Shown: positions 36,223-46,918 of the stretch, one piece after another
How positions within the stretch are numbered: the first letter of the stretch is position 1
Layout of the letters: each line of letters begins with the position of its first letter
DNA from: Arenibacter arenosicollis
Lineage (GTDB): Bacteria; Bacteroidota; Bacteroidia; Flavobacteriales; Flavobacteriaceae
NCBI RefSeq assembly: GCF_014397245.1
Contig: NZ_JACLHY010000009.1
Coordinates: 124,001-188,000 of the forward strand
DNA length: 64,000 nt
Reading direction: 5' to 3'
Program-made: the position numbers and the translations under genes
Notes under the pieces: model-generated
Seen by the model: only the letters and a program-made list of their open reading frames with translations
What the model was told of the DNA's origin: nothing
The model's database searches: none

Positions 36223-36820
36223 TAGCAACTCTAATTAAAGAGGCCGTATTTTTTACTTCAAATTTGTTTAATAGGTTTTTTCGGTGGGTATCCACTGTCG
36301 TAGTACTGATGAAAAGTTTTTGAGCAATTTCATTATTGGTCATTCCCTCCGCTATAAGGAGTAGGACTTCCTTTTCCCGTCTTGTAATTACTGGAATAAC
36401 TGAATTTTCATTCTTTTGTACTGCCAATTCAGCTTCAAAACTTAAATATTTTTCACCATTAAGAACCGTTGAAATGGCATACACCAATTCCTCGCGTGTG
36501 GCATTTTTCAATATATAACCCGAAGCTCCATTGTCCAACATTTTTTGAATAAAACTATTCTGATTAAAGGTACTAAGACCTATGACATGGATGTCTGGGT
36601 ATTTGGTTTTTACATCCAAGCACAGATCTATTCCGGTCTTGTCCGGAAGACTAATATCCATTAATATCACATCTGGTTCATGTTGCTCCAAGAAGGCTAT
36701 ACACGAAGTCGCATTCATGGCATGTCCTATCCATTCAATCCCATTTTGATTCTGAAGTAAGGACCTAATGCCTTCAATGATCATATAATGGTCGTCGACA
36801 ATAAAAATTTTGGTATCCAT
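36203..36820 (-). CDS. LuxR/NarL-type response regulator
   Basis: A cytosolic regulator of 205 residues. The receiver has the acidic pair in IFIVDDHYM, phospho-acceptor Asp55 in ILMDISLPD, and GASGYILKN near 100. The C-terminal LuxR HTH is TRREKEVLLLIAEGMTNNEIAQKLFISTTTVDTHRKNLLNKF. Its ATG follows the stop of the TPR histidine kinase directly (TAAATG), so the two are translationally coupled and form a cognate pair. No target can be named; the adjacent adhesin genes and the GT39 gene are candidates by proximity only. Confidence 0.92.
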   Translation of the reverse strand: MDTKIFIVDDHYMIIEGIRSLLQNQNGIEWIGHAMNATSCIAFLEQHEPDVILMDISLPDKTGIDLCLDVKTKYPDIHVIGLSTFNQNSFIQKMLDNGASGYILKNATREELVYAISTVLNGEKYLSFEAELAVQKNENSVIPVITRREKEVLLLIAEGMTNNEIAQKLFISTTTVDTHRKNLLNKFEVKNTASLIRVATKNQLI

Positions 36821-38794
36821 TTAGATTTCAAATTCTATGTGAACAGAGGTTCCATTTCCTTCTTTCGAATTTACGTCGAGCTTTCCCTTCAAAAAATCCA
36901 CTCGGTGTTTTATATTTATCCATCCCATTCCTTTTGATTTGTTCAATAGGCGAATATCAAAACCCTTACCATCGTCTTCAACAGTAATAGTTAATAAATT
37001 GTCAGATTTGGTAACCTGGACAATTGCATTTTTTGCGGCCGCATGTTTTAAGGTATTGCCGATCAATTCCTGAATAATACGGTATATAGTGATGGCTGTA
37101 GTTTGTTCAAATTTATGGTCTTTTAATCCAATGGACTGGTAATTTATCTGTAGGGCTCCACTTTTGTTTATGCCTTTACAATAGTCTTCCAAAGCGATAT
37201 CCAAACCAAACCGCACTAACGATTCCGGCATCAGATTGTGTGCCACCCTTCTCATTTCCTGAATAGAACTGTCCAGCATATCCATACTCCTTGCAAAAGC
37301 TTTTTGATTGTCGGGCGTCATTATGAGGTCAGATTTCATGGTTTGAAAGGAATATTTTATTCCAGAGAGCATGCCCCCCAATCCATCATGTAAATCCTTG
37401 GCCAAACGCGTTCGTTCCTGTTCCTCTCCTTTAAGAACCGCTTCCGTAGCCGTTAGTTGTTTTTCTTTTTCCAGCTCATTGATGCGTTGCTGATTAAGCT
37501 TCTGTTTATGGCTATAATTTCTAAAGGCCAAAAAACTAATTACGACAACCATGACAATGGCACCAATTAATAGATAGTTCAAGGAACTCTTTTGTTGTAT
37601 AGCCAGCTGGTTGATCTTTTTTTCCGTCTCCAGATTATTGATCATGGTTTCTTTCTTTTCAGAATCAAATTTGGCTTCCAATAAATTGATGTTGGTTATA
37701 CTTTTCTCGCCAATAATAGAATCGTTAAGAGTTTCATACTGCTTGTAATACTCCAACGCTTTCTGGAAATCCTTGGTCTTTTCCTTTAGTCCGGAAGCCC
37801 TTAAATACAAGTCCTTCAACTCATATTTTGAACCCAATTTTTGGGCCAGGTCTATACCTTTCCAAATAAACTTTTCGGCCTCATCATAATCCTCGAGGTA
37901 AACATAGGCATCGGAAATACCCATATAGGCATACATTTCATATTCAAGTGCCAATTTTTCCTTTGAAAAGTCGATGACCTTCATATAATAATCCAACGCC
38001 TGGGGGATACTTTTTTTTGCACTAAAGACATCGGCCATACCCAGCCAACCATCCAGAATAACTTCAAAATCATTGATCTGTAAGCCAATTTTTTCTATTT
38101 CGGAATAGTTGGCCAAAGCATTATCATATTCTTTTAAATATAGTTGGGCCGTGGCAATATTTAAAGTAGATGAAGAAATTGCATATTCATTTTTTAATTC
38201 CTTCGCTATAATTAGTGATTTATTAGCGTAATCAAGTCCTTTTACATACTCCTTTAAATTAATAAAGATGGACGCCAAATTATTATTTGTAATACGTTGA
38301 AGTCTTTTATCCCCAATCTCCTCAGCCAATTTCATGGCTTTGAGATAATATTCCGCGGCCAATTGAAAATCGGACAGGTATTGCCATTCACTACCCACAT
38401 TTAAATTGGCTATGGCCAAATCCTTTACGGTTCCTATTTCCTCATAAATCCGTAATGCCTCCAATGTTAGGTCCAGGGATTCCCTAAATTTCCCTTGATC
38501 GTTAAGGATTTCTATGGCATGACTGGCATAGGAGGCTTCCCCCTTTCTGTATTTAATCTCCGTGGATAGATTCCTAGCCATATTATAATAATACATTGCG
38601 GTATCTGGTAGGCTATTTTCAAAAGTACTTCCATATTCATAGTAATAGGCCACTGTAAGGCTATCTTTTCCCAAAGATTTCAATTGATCTTTATGACTAT
38701 TTATTTCAGTGCTTTGAGGAAATCCCTGAATGCCCAAAAACAGAGCTATGACCCAGTGATTAAGGTGTCCTATTTTTAAAATCGGTCTTGGCAT
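36821..38794 (-). CDS. TPR-containing sensor histidine kinase (HisKA_3 type)
   Basis: A membrane sensor kinase of 657 residues. A probable signal anchor lies at residues 10-25. Residues about 40-375 are a periplasmic array of tetratricopeptide repeats (several AxxYYxxAxxL-type units such as AAEYYLKAMKLAEEIGD). A single membrane segment is at about 402-424. Then come a coiled coil, HisKA_3 with phospho-acceptor His469 in DLHDGLGGML, and a HATPase domain (NTLKHAAAKNA, DDGKGFD, KGMGWINIKHR). This architecture is common in Bacteroidota, where the TPR part is thought to sense protein partners or peptides. It is coupled to the response regulator immediately downstream. The signal is unknown. Confidence 0.9.
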   Translation of the reverse strand: MPRPILKIGHLNHWVIALFLGIQGFPQSTEINSHKDQLKSLGKDSLTVAYYYEYGSTFENSLPDTAMYYYNMARNLSTEIKYRKGEASYASHAIEILNDQGKFRESLDLTLEALRIYEEIGTVKDLAIANLNVGSEWQYLSDFQLAAEYYLKAMKLAEEIGDKRLQRITNNNLASIFINLKEYVKGLDYANKSLIIAKELKNEYAISSSTLNIATAQLYLKEYDNALANYSEIEKIGLQINDFEVILDGWLGMADVFSAKKSIPQALDYYMKVIDFSKEKLALEYEMYAYMGISDAYVYLEDYDEAEKFIWKGIDLAQKLGSKYELKDLYLRASGLKEKTKDFQKALEYYKQYETLNDSIIGEKSITNINLLEAKFDSEKKETMINNLETEKKINQLAIQQKSSLNYLLIGAIVMVVVISFLAFRNYSHKQKLNQQRINELEKEKQLTATEAVLKGEEQERTRLAKDLHDGLGGMLSGIKYSFQTMKSDLIMTPDNQKAFARSMDMLDSSIQEMRRVAHNLMPESLVRFGLDIALEDYCKGINKSGALQINYQSIGLKDHKFEQTTAITIYRIIQELIGNTLKHAAAKNAIVQVTKSDNLLTITVEDDGKGFDIRLLNKSKGMGWINIKHRVDFLKGKLDVNSKEGNGTSVHIEFEI

Positions 38795-39389
38795 ATATCG
38801 TACAAATTATATCTCCAAATTACGGATTCCCAAGATTAAAATAGCTCCTGTTTTTCCATGATTTTTAAGGAAAAATCTCCAAAATTCCCTTTATAAGGAC
38901 ATTGGTATAGTTTATACGTTATGAATATTTCACCCTCACATATAAACACATTTATTTACACCGAAAGTCAACCACCTTTTCTATTAAAATTACGATTATT
39001 TAGGATTGAAATTACATTAAATATTAGCTAATTGGAGTGATTGATCAATTACAAATTAACTACCCATTTCAGGATAATTTATGATGAAAATCCTTCGAAT
39101 GAAACAAACATAAATTGGGCACCAAATTGCATCATTTGACTGTCATAAAAAACCAAATATTATATAGCCTCTCCAGCACTATGTACCATGTTTATTTAAC
39201 ATTATAATTATGCCTAAAATCGGTCTTTCACCACAGGAAAATAGGGTTTCACAACAAAACAGTAGTTGTGGTCCCTATATGAGGAAAAAAGCTGCAATAT
39301 ATTGAACTCCTCTCCCGTTATAAGGTCTTTCCTACAAGATGGAAATAAAAGCACTATTTAATTGCAATTATAATATAAGGGGCAACATC
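38795..39389. other. 595-bp AT-rich intergenic region upstream of the T9SS adhesin
   Basis: The region lies between the divergent TPR kinase and adhesin genes and must contain both promoters. I see no gene, no clear repeat and no full TAnnTTTG match with a correctly placed TTG. An upstream in-frame ATG at 39339 exists for the adhesin but precedes its signal peptide by 17 residues. Confidence 0.4.
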
Positions 39390-42300
39390 ATGATAAAATC
39401 GACCGCAAAACTACTACTTCTAATCCTGTTGTTTAGTTTTAACGCTTGGAATAGTACAGCTCAGGTTACTACCAGTCTACAGAATACCAATTTCAATTCC
39501 TGTGGTAGTGATCTACCCCAATCCGAACTAAATCTTGGAAATCTGGTTTTGACCGAAGCCTTGGCAACGGATTTTGGTACAGGTACCTACACTTTTTTTA
39601 TTCAGGCACCCTCCAATTTTACAATCAACGCCACTACCATGCTCAAATCAGGGGCCGATATTTCAAATGCCGTCGTAACCCAGGATCCAGGTAATGCCTC
39701 TAGATTACAAGTTACCCTTACTGTTAATGCCCAAACTACCAAGGATATAATTACTATTGAAAATGTTAGAATACAACTAATTCCAAGTTCCACTACGACC
39801 AATGGGAATTTGAAATATATTTTAAATGGGAATGCCAATAAAATTAATGCACTGGTAGATGCCCAAAATTTGGCTGCCATTTCTTTTACTCCATTAACGG
39901 GCGGTACGGGTGTAAATCAACAAGTATGTGCCATTAACGACGTACAGAATATTAGTATTACAGGGTCTAACATAAGCCAAACCAGAACGTTTGCATGGGA
40001 AAAGGATGTAAACGGGACCTGGACTGCCATAGCCAATTCCAATACGGAAATCCTAGTGGTAGACAAGCCATCTTTCCCTAATGGAATTAGTAGATACCGA
40101 CGTTTAACCACCTTTACTCTGTATGGGGAGTCTTGTACACAGATCAGTACCCCGGCAACAATAACGGTAAATGAAATATACCCAGGAAGTATTACCGATG
40201 GAACCGGTCAAAATGTTTGTGCAACACAAATACCAGAACAATTAAGTACCTCAGGGGATGTGGCCGTAACGCCAGCAGGTACAACAAGCTATCAGTGGTA
40301 TAAAAATGATTCCGGACCATGGGAACTTATCGCAGGAGCCACGGATAATTTCTATCAACCTACTGCCTTATCGGTAACCACTTCGTTTAAAAGAAGGGTC
40401 ACCAACGTCTTGAACGGATTTAGCTGTTTTAAAGAAACACCTGCCGTCTCCATTATTGTAAATTCTGCAGTTTTAGGAGGTACCGCTACAAATCAGAACA
40501 TATGTTCCTTAAGTGATCTACAATTATTAACTATAAATAATGGGGAAAACAATGGAACCTATCAATGGCAAAAATACAATGGAAGTAACTGGGTAAACAT
40601 AAGTGGAGCTACTTTAAGCACTTATAATGCCAGTTCCAACTTAAATCCAGGTACCGAAGAATTTAGAAGGGTTACTACTGTTTCAGGAGCAAGTTGTCAG
40701 GGCATTAGTACAGTTGCCACCATAACGTATACCAATTTTGGAGTAGGAAGTATTACTGGTGCTGAAACTGTATGTTACAATGCTGCCCCAAACACGATTA
40801 CATCGGACGCCAATGCTACCGGAACAGGTGCTATTTCCTATAAATGGGAACGATTTAATGGAAGTTCTTGGACTACAATTTCTGGAGCCAACAATGCGGA
40901 ATATCAACCAACTGCCCTTACACAATCAACAACATATAGAAGACAGGATAATATACTCTTAAACGGTTATACCTGTTCCGACTATACCAATGAAATAGTA
41001 ATTACAGTGCTCAGCCAAATTAATGGAGGTACTGCAAGTGCAGACCAAACGATTTGCGCAGGGGAAATTCCCAATTCCATATCTGTGAGCGGGGGAACAG
41101 CTGCAGGCCCCAACATCACATATCAATGGCAATCGGCCACGACGGGTAATTTCACAAATATAAGTGGAGAAACCAATGCTACATATAGTTTTGCCAGTGC
41201 CCCAGCGGTAACCACAAAATATAGAAGACAAACAATAATTACCAATAATTCCAAAATCTGTTTGGAGAATTCTACAGTGAGCAACGTTTTTGTAAACACC
41301 TTGAACACTGGAGTAATCGGAAATAATCAAGATGTTTGTGCTGGACAGGCGCCAAGTACTTTGGTGAATATATCCATCACTACAGCGGCAGGAAATATAA
41401 CATATGCCTGGGAGTCGTCAACGGACAATGGTGCAAACTGGAATGTTATAGCTTCGGCAACGGGAGCTACGTATACACCAGGTGTACTTGCAGTATCTAC
41501 CAAATATAGAAGATTGGATACTACTACCTTGAACGCCAAAGTTTGCTCCAACTATACCAACGTAGTGACCATAAATGTAGCAGGCGCAATCTCCGGTGGA
41601 GAAGGATCCGCTGACCAGGTGGTATGTGAAGGCGAAACACCATCCACTATTACTGTTGCCAACGGTACAGCAGCCGGGGTAGGGGTGAATTTTCAATGGT
41701 ATATCTCCTTGGACAATGTAAACTACACGGTTTTAACTGGAGAAACTGGAGAGAGTCTAAGTTTTTCTTCAGGATTGGCAGCATCTACCTATTTCAGAAG
41801 AAATGTAACTTCCACCAACAATGGAAATACCTGTGAAGCTTCAAGTCTTCCTACCTTAGTTACTTTGATCTCCCTTTCGGAAGGAACAATTGCCCAAACA
41901 CAAACAGTATGTGGGTCAGGAAATATTCCGCCATTAATTAGTACGGCCGATGCCACTTCCAACGGTACGATCACGTATACTTGGCAAAGTTCACTGGATG
42001 GCAATGCTTGGTCCGATATTGCAAGTTCGAATCAGTCTACATATACACCGGTCAATACCAATGAATTGGCCACCTATTTTAGAAGAAAGGCCACAGCTAC
42101 CTTGCAAAGTACCACTTGCGAAGCAATAACACAACCGGTAATAGTGTATGTAAATAAATTTGACAATGCACCTAGCCATAATATTACTTTCTCCTCCGGG
42201 GGAACAGGAAGTACGGAAGTTTGTAATGCGGGAGACCCACAACCTTTCAGTACAAATTTTCAATTGATAGCCTCAGGAACTTTAACTTATCAATGGCAAT

Positions 42301-45300
42301 CTTCCAATGACAATATCACCTTTAACGATATATCGGGCGCAACATCCGTTTCCTATGATCCACCACCGGTTACACAGGATATTTACTATAGAAGAATAAG
42401 TACTTCTACCTTAAATGGCGTTCAATGTAGTGTTACCAGTAATGTTTTGGAAATAATCAACGGAGGTAATGCCACGGGAGGAACTATAGGAACTACAAAC
42501 CCAAACGGCACAAATGGAACTAACCAGGAGGTAGTTTGCGAAGGAAATGACCCTAGCTTAATTCAGGAACTGACCGCTTCAACCGGAGAAACCTTAACCT
42601 ATCAGTGGTATGCCAATGGCGCATTGATTCCTGGAGCTACAGCAACCAGCTATGACCCCCCGGCCAATCAGACATTTACAAAAACTTATATTAGAACTAC
42701 TAAGAGTACGGATATCTCAGGAGTAGAATGTACTGTGGATAGTAACCCTGTTGTGGTATTGGTCCCACAGGCCAGAAATTTAGGGAATTCTTTAACTATT
42801 TGTTATAATTCCATGGCCCCAACGCTAGGAAACCCCAGCGCTATAGAAGGACTTCCTTATTTAACTTTTCGATGGTACGAATCGAACGATGGAACAACCT
42901 TTACTGAAATAACCGGCGCAACCAGTGAAACCTATACGCCTGGAACCGCCTTTACCGCCGATAAATTTTACCGTAGGGATTATCTTGCCACTGTGGACGG
43001 TGTGCCATGTGGAACTTATATTCCAAGTAATGTAATTGGAATATATGTCAATGATGTTGATGGAGGTACCATCTCAGGTGATCAAAAAATATGTTATGGA
43101 GATGACCCTGCCATATTGGGCAATACTGTTAACGGTACAGCGGAAGGGGTATTAAAGTACCAGTGGTATTCATCGGAGGACAATAGTAATTGGGGCATAA
43201 TAAATGGTGCAGTAAATAGTACCTATGATCCAATTGCAGGAAGCTTTCCTACCACTTATTTTAAAAGGACTACCTTCTCAACAATGAATAATGTTGTTTG
43301 TTCTGAAGACAGCAATACTGTAGTGGTGCAGGTTACAGAACCACTATTGCCAGGAACATTAACCAATGACCAAACTATATGTGAAGGGGTTGTACCAGCG
43401 GCATTGACAGTTTCGGGTGGCAGTACTTTTGTAGACCAAACCTATAATTGGTATTCATCCCCTAATGGTACAACATGGACAGATCTTGCCGTAAGTTCGG
43501 CATCCTATACGCCTCCAGTACCCACGGGAACAATGTTCTATAAGAGGTCTACGACAAGAACTTCTTTAGTAGATCAAACCTGTGTGGTGGAAACCAATAC
43601 TATAAAAGTAACACTCAATACAGTATATGCCGGTAAAATAACGGACAATCAATCGGTTTGTGATGGAAGTCAGCCTTTGGCCATTGTGGAACAGGAATCC
43701 GCAACGGGTGCAGGTGTACTCACCTATCAGTGGTGGTCTTCTCCGGATAATCAAACTTATACTTCAGTAGCAGGAGCCACTCAACCAAATTATACTCCTC
43801 CAAGTACGTTGACAACTTCAACCTATTTTAAAAGAGTTGTCACAAGCACTATTAATGGAGTAGCTTGTAGTGATGAAACCTCGCCAAAAATAGTAACCGT
43901 AATACCTTATGCCATTATAAATAATGATGCCATTATTGCCAATGATATTAGCAATGTGAGCTGTAATGGCGGAAATGATGGAAGTATTGTAATACCCAAC
44001 TCCAGAATCACTGGAGGTAATACGGCCCAGAAGCAAATCAATACCATTTCACTTTTTGGAACTCCAACTTTAGGCAATACCTACAGTATAATTATTGATA
44101 GTAAGGTATATGAGCATCAAGTTACCTTGAACGGAATTAATCAACCACAGGATAACAATGAAGTGGCCGCTGCGCTTGCACAAAAAATCAATGCTGCAAC
44201 CGGCGCAAACTTAAGTCCGGCCGTAGCAACAAGCAATTTCAATGAAATTACCTTGACCGCCAAGGTTGCAGGAATTGGATTTACGGCATATGTCAGTACT
44301 GGATCCGACCCGAACGTGAATAGCACCAATGTAATCACCCAACCAAATTCGGTTGCCAACACCTATGTATGGTCTAAAATTGGAGATAACAGCTTTACGG
44401 CATCCACATTAAGTATTAGCAATCTAACAGCAGGAGTATACCAATTAACGGTTTACAATGAATATTGCGGTACAACATCTTCACCATTCTTGGTGTCGGA
44501 ACCTGAGGTTTTGACCTTAAATATTGGAGACACCTGTAATACGGCCATTTCGGCAACTAGTACTGGAGGTATTGCACCTTTTACCTATACGCTTACGAGG
44601 CCTAATGGTACGACTTTCGAGCAGACATCCAACAATCCAAATATTACCTTTACCGATTTAACCGGTGGGGCTACCTATAATGTGAGTATTAAGGATGCCT
44701 CTTGTGCTATACCGGAATCACAATCCGTAACCTTACCTATGGGCCTACAATTTAATCAGGCATCCGTAGTTGTTGAAAACGCAACCTGTTTTGGTCAAAA
44801 TGATGGAAGTATTAGTTTAAATATTGGAGCTACTACAGTAACAGGTGGGTACCCTCCATATAATTTTAGTTGGACAGGACCCAACAATGCCACCTATTCA
44901 ACGCAAAACATTAGTAATTTGGCCCCTGGGGTATACGTACTTTCCGTTACCGACCAAATTGGATGTTCCACAAGTTATACGGCAAATGTAGCTTCCAAAG
45001 CAGTACTTGAAATAAGTAATGTTCAGGTGACCAACGCACAACTACAATGTGCTGGGGACGCCAATGCTGAAATAAGCATACAGATAAGCTCTGATCCAAG
45101 TAGTCAGTTGCAGATAAACTGGTACAAAAACGGAACAAGTTACTCTACCAATAATACTAGTCTTACCAATTTGGGAGGAGGAAGCTATGAAGTAGTTATA
45201 ATAGATACCAACAGCGATCCAAATGCCCCATGTACTGTAAGACAGACTTTTGTGATAACTGCTCCTACCGTATTTAGTGCAACAAAGGTGGATACTGGAA

Positions 45301-46916
45301 ATTCTAGTTGTGTTGATACCAATACCGGACGGGACTTAACTTTTAGGGTGCAGGGAGGCACATCACCTTTCCAGTATTCAGTTGATGGCGGAACTCCAGT
45401 AATCTTTAGCAGTACGCAAACTACTATAAGCGCACTTTCCAATAACAGTCATGTTATAGAAGTAACCGATGCCAACCAATGTGTTGTACAAACGTTTACC
45501 ATGGAGAGTTATGAACCTATGGATTATTCCGGTTCCAAATCTTATACCATTCCACCATGTGAAGTAGGTTACTCATTTACCTTGAATACCAATTTGATTA
45601 CAGGAGGAAAACCGTTTATGGACACTAGTAACAACCCATATTACCTATACGATTGGAGAGGCCCCAACAATTTTGTGGCCCAAGACATCACCAGTTTTGA
45701 AGCGGTACATGGTTCCTATTTCTTAACCATATCCGATAGCAATGACTGTTCTTCACAGGAAATTGAATTTACCTTTAATACTACCTATACTCCAATAGTG
45801 GTAAACAAGACAATAACCCCAGTAAGCTGTGGAGCAACCAATGATGGGGCTATTTCCATTGCAGTAAGTGGGGGCCTTAGACCTTACAATATTGTTTGGG
45901 AAAAAGAGGTGGCTGGTACAGCTAACAATCCAGATCCTGTGTTCACACCTTTAGGCCAAAACATAACACAATTAAGTGGCCTGGAAGAAGGAAGGTTAAG
46001 ACTTACTGTTAGAAGTAATATAAGTGGATGTAACAATGGTGATAAATCCTATTATTATCAGGAAATAATAACTATCAATAAAGCTCAATCGCTTCAACTG
46101 TTAGACGGACCTTATTTGGATCAATCCCTTTGCTTGGGCAATCCAGGTAGCATTTCAGTATCAGTTTTTAATAGTCAACCTGGCGATTTAAGCTTCTACT
46201 ATGAAAATGCACTTGCGCCGTCTGTAAAAACTGGCACGAATACATATTCCGTTCAAATTGCAAGTCCGTTGGACAACGCCACCCTCAATGTGGTCAATGA
46301 TCAAGGTTGTGGAATTACGATGCCTATTAGTGCAGGGGTTACAGACCCCGCATTTTCCTATACATCGGACGAATACGAAATTACAGGTCTATTAATGGCC
46401 AAGGAGGAGATTCGATTCAGTATAACCAGCGAACCTGGTTATGGCAATGCTTCATGGGATTTTGGGGATGGAAGTCCAATAATTAACGTAGACCCAACAT
46501 CAGACGGCATTATGACCACACATAAATTTAGTTACCCCGGTATTTTTACCACAACGCTAACTTTATTTAACGAAGAGGGTTGTAGCAAAACTGTGGAACA
46601 AAGCCTACAGGTAGGTAACGGTTATGATGTAATGTTCCCCAATGTGTTCTCAGCGAATGCTGATGGAATAAATGATTATTTCCAGGGAGAATTTACTGGA
46701 ATGGCTTCCTTTACCTTTCAAATTTATGACATGTGGGGCTCCTTGATCTACAGTGTAGCATATAACTATGACGACATGCCAGTAAATTGGGGATGGAATG
46801 GTAATTACAGTTCGGGCAAACCCTATAAAAATACGTCTTTCCGATATTTATTTGTTGGAACCACCAAAGACAACAAACAAATAACCAAAACCGGCGAAGC
46901 CTCAATATTACGCTAG
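39390..46916 (+). CDS. Giant SprB-like cell-surface adhesin with T9SS type B sorting domain
   Basis: An exported protein of 2508 residues from the ATG at 39390, chosen because a Sec signal peptide starts there (MIKSTAKLLLLILLFSFNAW, then NSTAQ). An N-terminal domain (to about residue 165) is followed by about 14 Ig-like units of 75-100 residues, then SprB-type repeats (NVSCNGGNDGSIVI, NATCFGQNDGSISL, PVSCGATNDGAISI), a PKD-like domain (ASWDFGDGSPI) and a C-terminal gliding-motility-associated CHU_C domain (FPNVFSANADGINDYF through GEASILR). That last domain is the type B signal for type IX secretion. It would be exported across the outer membrane and displayed on the surface, in gliding or adhesion. 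The SprF-like gene starts 2 bp after its stop, the usual pairing. Confidence 0.9.
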   Translation: MIKSTAKLLLLILLFSFNAWNSTAQVTTSLQNTNFNSCGSDLPQSELNLGNLVLTEALATDFGTGTYTFFIQAPSNFTINATTMLKSGADISNAVVTQDPGNASRLQVTLTVNAQTTKDIITIENVRIQLIPSSTTTNGNLKYILNGNANKINALVDAQNLAAISFTPLTGGTGVNQQVCAINDVQNISITGSNISQTRTFAWEKDVNGTWTAIANSNTEILVVDKPSFPNGISRYRRLTTFTLYGESCTQISTPATITVNEIYPGSITDGTGQNVCATQIPEQLSTSGDVAVTPAGTTSYQWYKNDSGPWELIAGATDNFYQPTALSVTTSFKRRVTNVLNGFSCFKETPAVSIIVNSAVLGGTATNQNICSLSDLQLLTINNGENNGTYQWQKYNGSNWVNISGATLSTYNASSNLNPGTEEFRRVTTVSGASCQGISTVATITYTNFGVGSITGAETVCYNAAPNTITSDANATGTGAISYKWERFNGSSWTTISGANNAEYQPTALTQSTTYRRQDNILLNGYTCSDYTNEIVITVLSQINGGTASADQTICAGEIPNSISVSGGTAAGPNITYQWQSATTGNFTNISGETNATYSFASAPAVTTKYRRQTIITNNSKICLENSTVSNVFVNTLNTGVIGNNQDVCAGQAPSTLVNISITTAAGNITYAWESSTDNGANWNVIASATGATYTPGVLAVSTKYRRLDTTTLNAKVCSNYTNVVTINVAGAISGGEGSADQVVCEGETPSTITVANGTAAGVGVNFQWYISLDNVNYTVLTGETGESLSFSSGLAASTYFRRNVTSTNNGNTCEASSLPTLVTLISLSEGTIAQTQTVCGSGNIPPLISTADATSNGTITYTWQSSLDGNAWSDIASSNQSTYTPVNTNELATYFRRKATATLQSTTCEAITQPVIVYVNKFDNAPSHNITFSSGGTGSTEVCNAGDPQPFSTNFQLIASGTLTYQWQSSNDNITFNDISGATSVSYDPPPVTQDIYYRRISTSTLNGVQCSVTSNVLEIINGGNATGGTIGTTNPNGTNGTNQEVVCEGNDPSLIQELTASTGETLTYQWYANGALIPGATATSYDPPANQTFTKTYIRTTKSTDISGVECTVDSNPVVVLVPQARNLGNSLTICYNSMAPTLGNPSAIEGLPYLTFRWYESNDGTTFTEITGATSETYTPGTAFTADKFYRRDYLATVDGVPCGTYIPSNVIGIYVNDVDGGTISGDQKICYGDDPAILGNTVNGTAEGVLKYQWYSSEDNSNWGIINGAVNSTYDPIAGSFPTTYFKRTTFSTMNNVVCSEDSNTVVVQVTEPLLPGTLTNDQTICEGVVPAALTVSGGSTFVDQTYNWYSSPNGTTWTDLAVSSASYTPPVPTGTMFYKRSTTRTSLVDQTCVVETNTIKVTLNTVYAGKITDNQSVCDGSQPLAIVEQESATGAGVLTYQWWSSPDNQTYTSVAGATQPNYTPPSTLTTSTYFKRVVTSTINGVACSDETSPKIVTVIPYAIINNDAIIANDISNVSCNGGNDGSIVIPNSRITGGNTAQKQINTISLFGTPTLGNTYSIIIDSKVYEHQVTLNGINQPQDNNEVAAALAQKINAATGANLSPAVATSNFNEITLTAKVAGIGFTAYVSTGSDPNVNSTNVITQPNSVANTYVWSKIGDNSFTASTLSISNLTAGVYQLTVYNEYCGTTSSPFLVSEPEVLTLNIGDTCNTAISATSTGGIAPFTYTLTRPNGTTFEQTSNNPNITFTDLTGGATYNVSIKDASCAIPESQSVTLPMGLQFNQASVVVENATCFGQNDGSISLNIGATTVTGGYPPYNFSWTGPNNATYSTQNISNLAPGVYVLSVTDQIGCSTSYTANVASKAVLEISNVQVTNAQLQCAGDANAEISIQISSDPSSQLQINWYKNGTSYSTNNTSLTNLGGGSYEVVIIDTNSDPNAPCTVRQTFVITAPTVFSATKVDTGNSSCVDTNTGRDLTFRVQGGTSPFQYSVDGGTPVIFSSTQTTISALSNNSHVIEVTDANQCVVQTFTMESYEPMDYSGSKSYTIPPCEVGYSFTLNTNLITGGKPFMDTSNNPYYLYDWRGPNNFVAQDITSFEAVHGSYFLTISDSNDCSSQEIEFTFNTTYTPIVVNKTITPVSCGATNDGAISIAVSGGLRPYNIVWEKEVAGTANNPDPVFTPLGQNITQLSGLEEGRLRLTVRSNISGCNNGDKSYYYQEIITINKAQSLQLLDGPYLDQSLCLGNPGSISVSVFNSQPGDLSFYYENALAPSVKTGTNTYSVQIASPLDNATLNVVNDQGCGITMPISAGVTDPAFSYTSDEYEITGLLMAKEEIRFSITSEPGYGNASWDFGDGSPIINVDPTSDGIMTTHKFSYPGIFTTTLTLFNEEGCSKTVEQSLQVGNGYDVMFPNVFSANADGINDYFQGEFTGMASFTFQIYDMWGSLIYSVAYNYDDMPVNWGWNGNYSSGKPYKNTSFRYLFVGTTKDNKQITKTGEASILR
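39900..43905 (+). repeat. About 14 tandem Ig-like protein repeats within the adhesin
   Basis: Each unit has the same plan: a start like GGTIxxxQxVCxGxxP, a central TYQWQSSxDNxxW, ISGATxxTYxP, YFRRxxTSTxNGxxC, and a final strand VxVxVN. I count 14 units. They are clearly related at protein level but diverged in DNA, so the array should be more stable against recombination than identical repeats. Confidence 0.8.
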
Positions 46917-46918
46917 AG

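Noticed and set aside
39900-43905. Regularly spaced repeats that could suggest a CRISPR-like or satellite array.
   Set aside because: They are diverged Ig-like protein units within one open frame, not identical DNA repeats.
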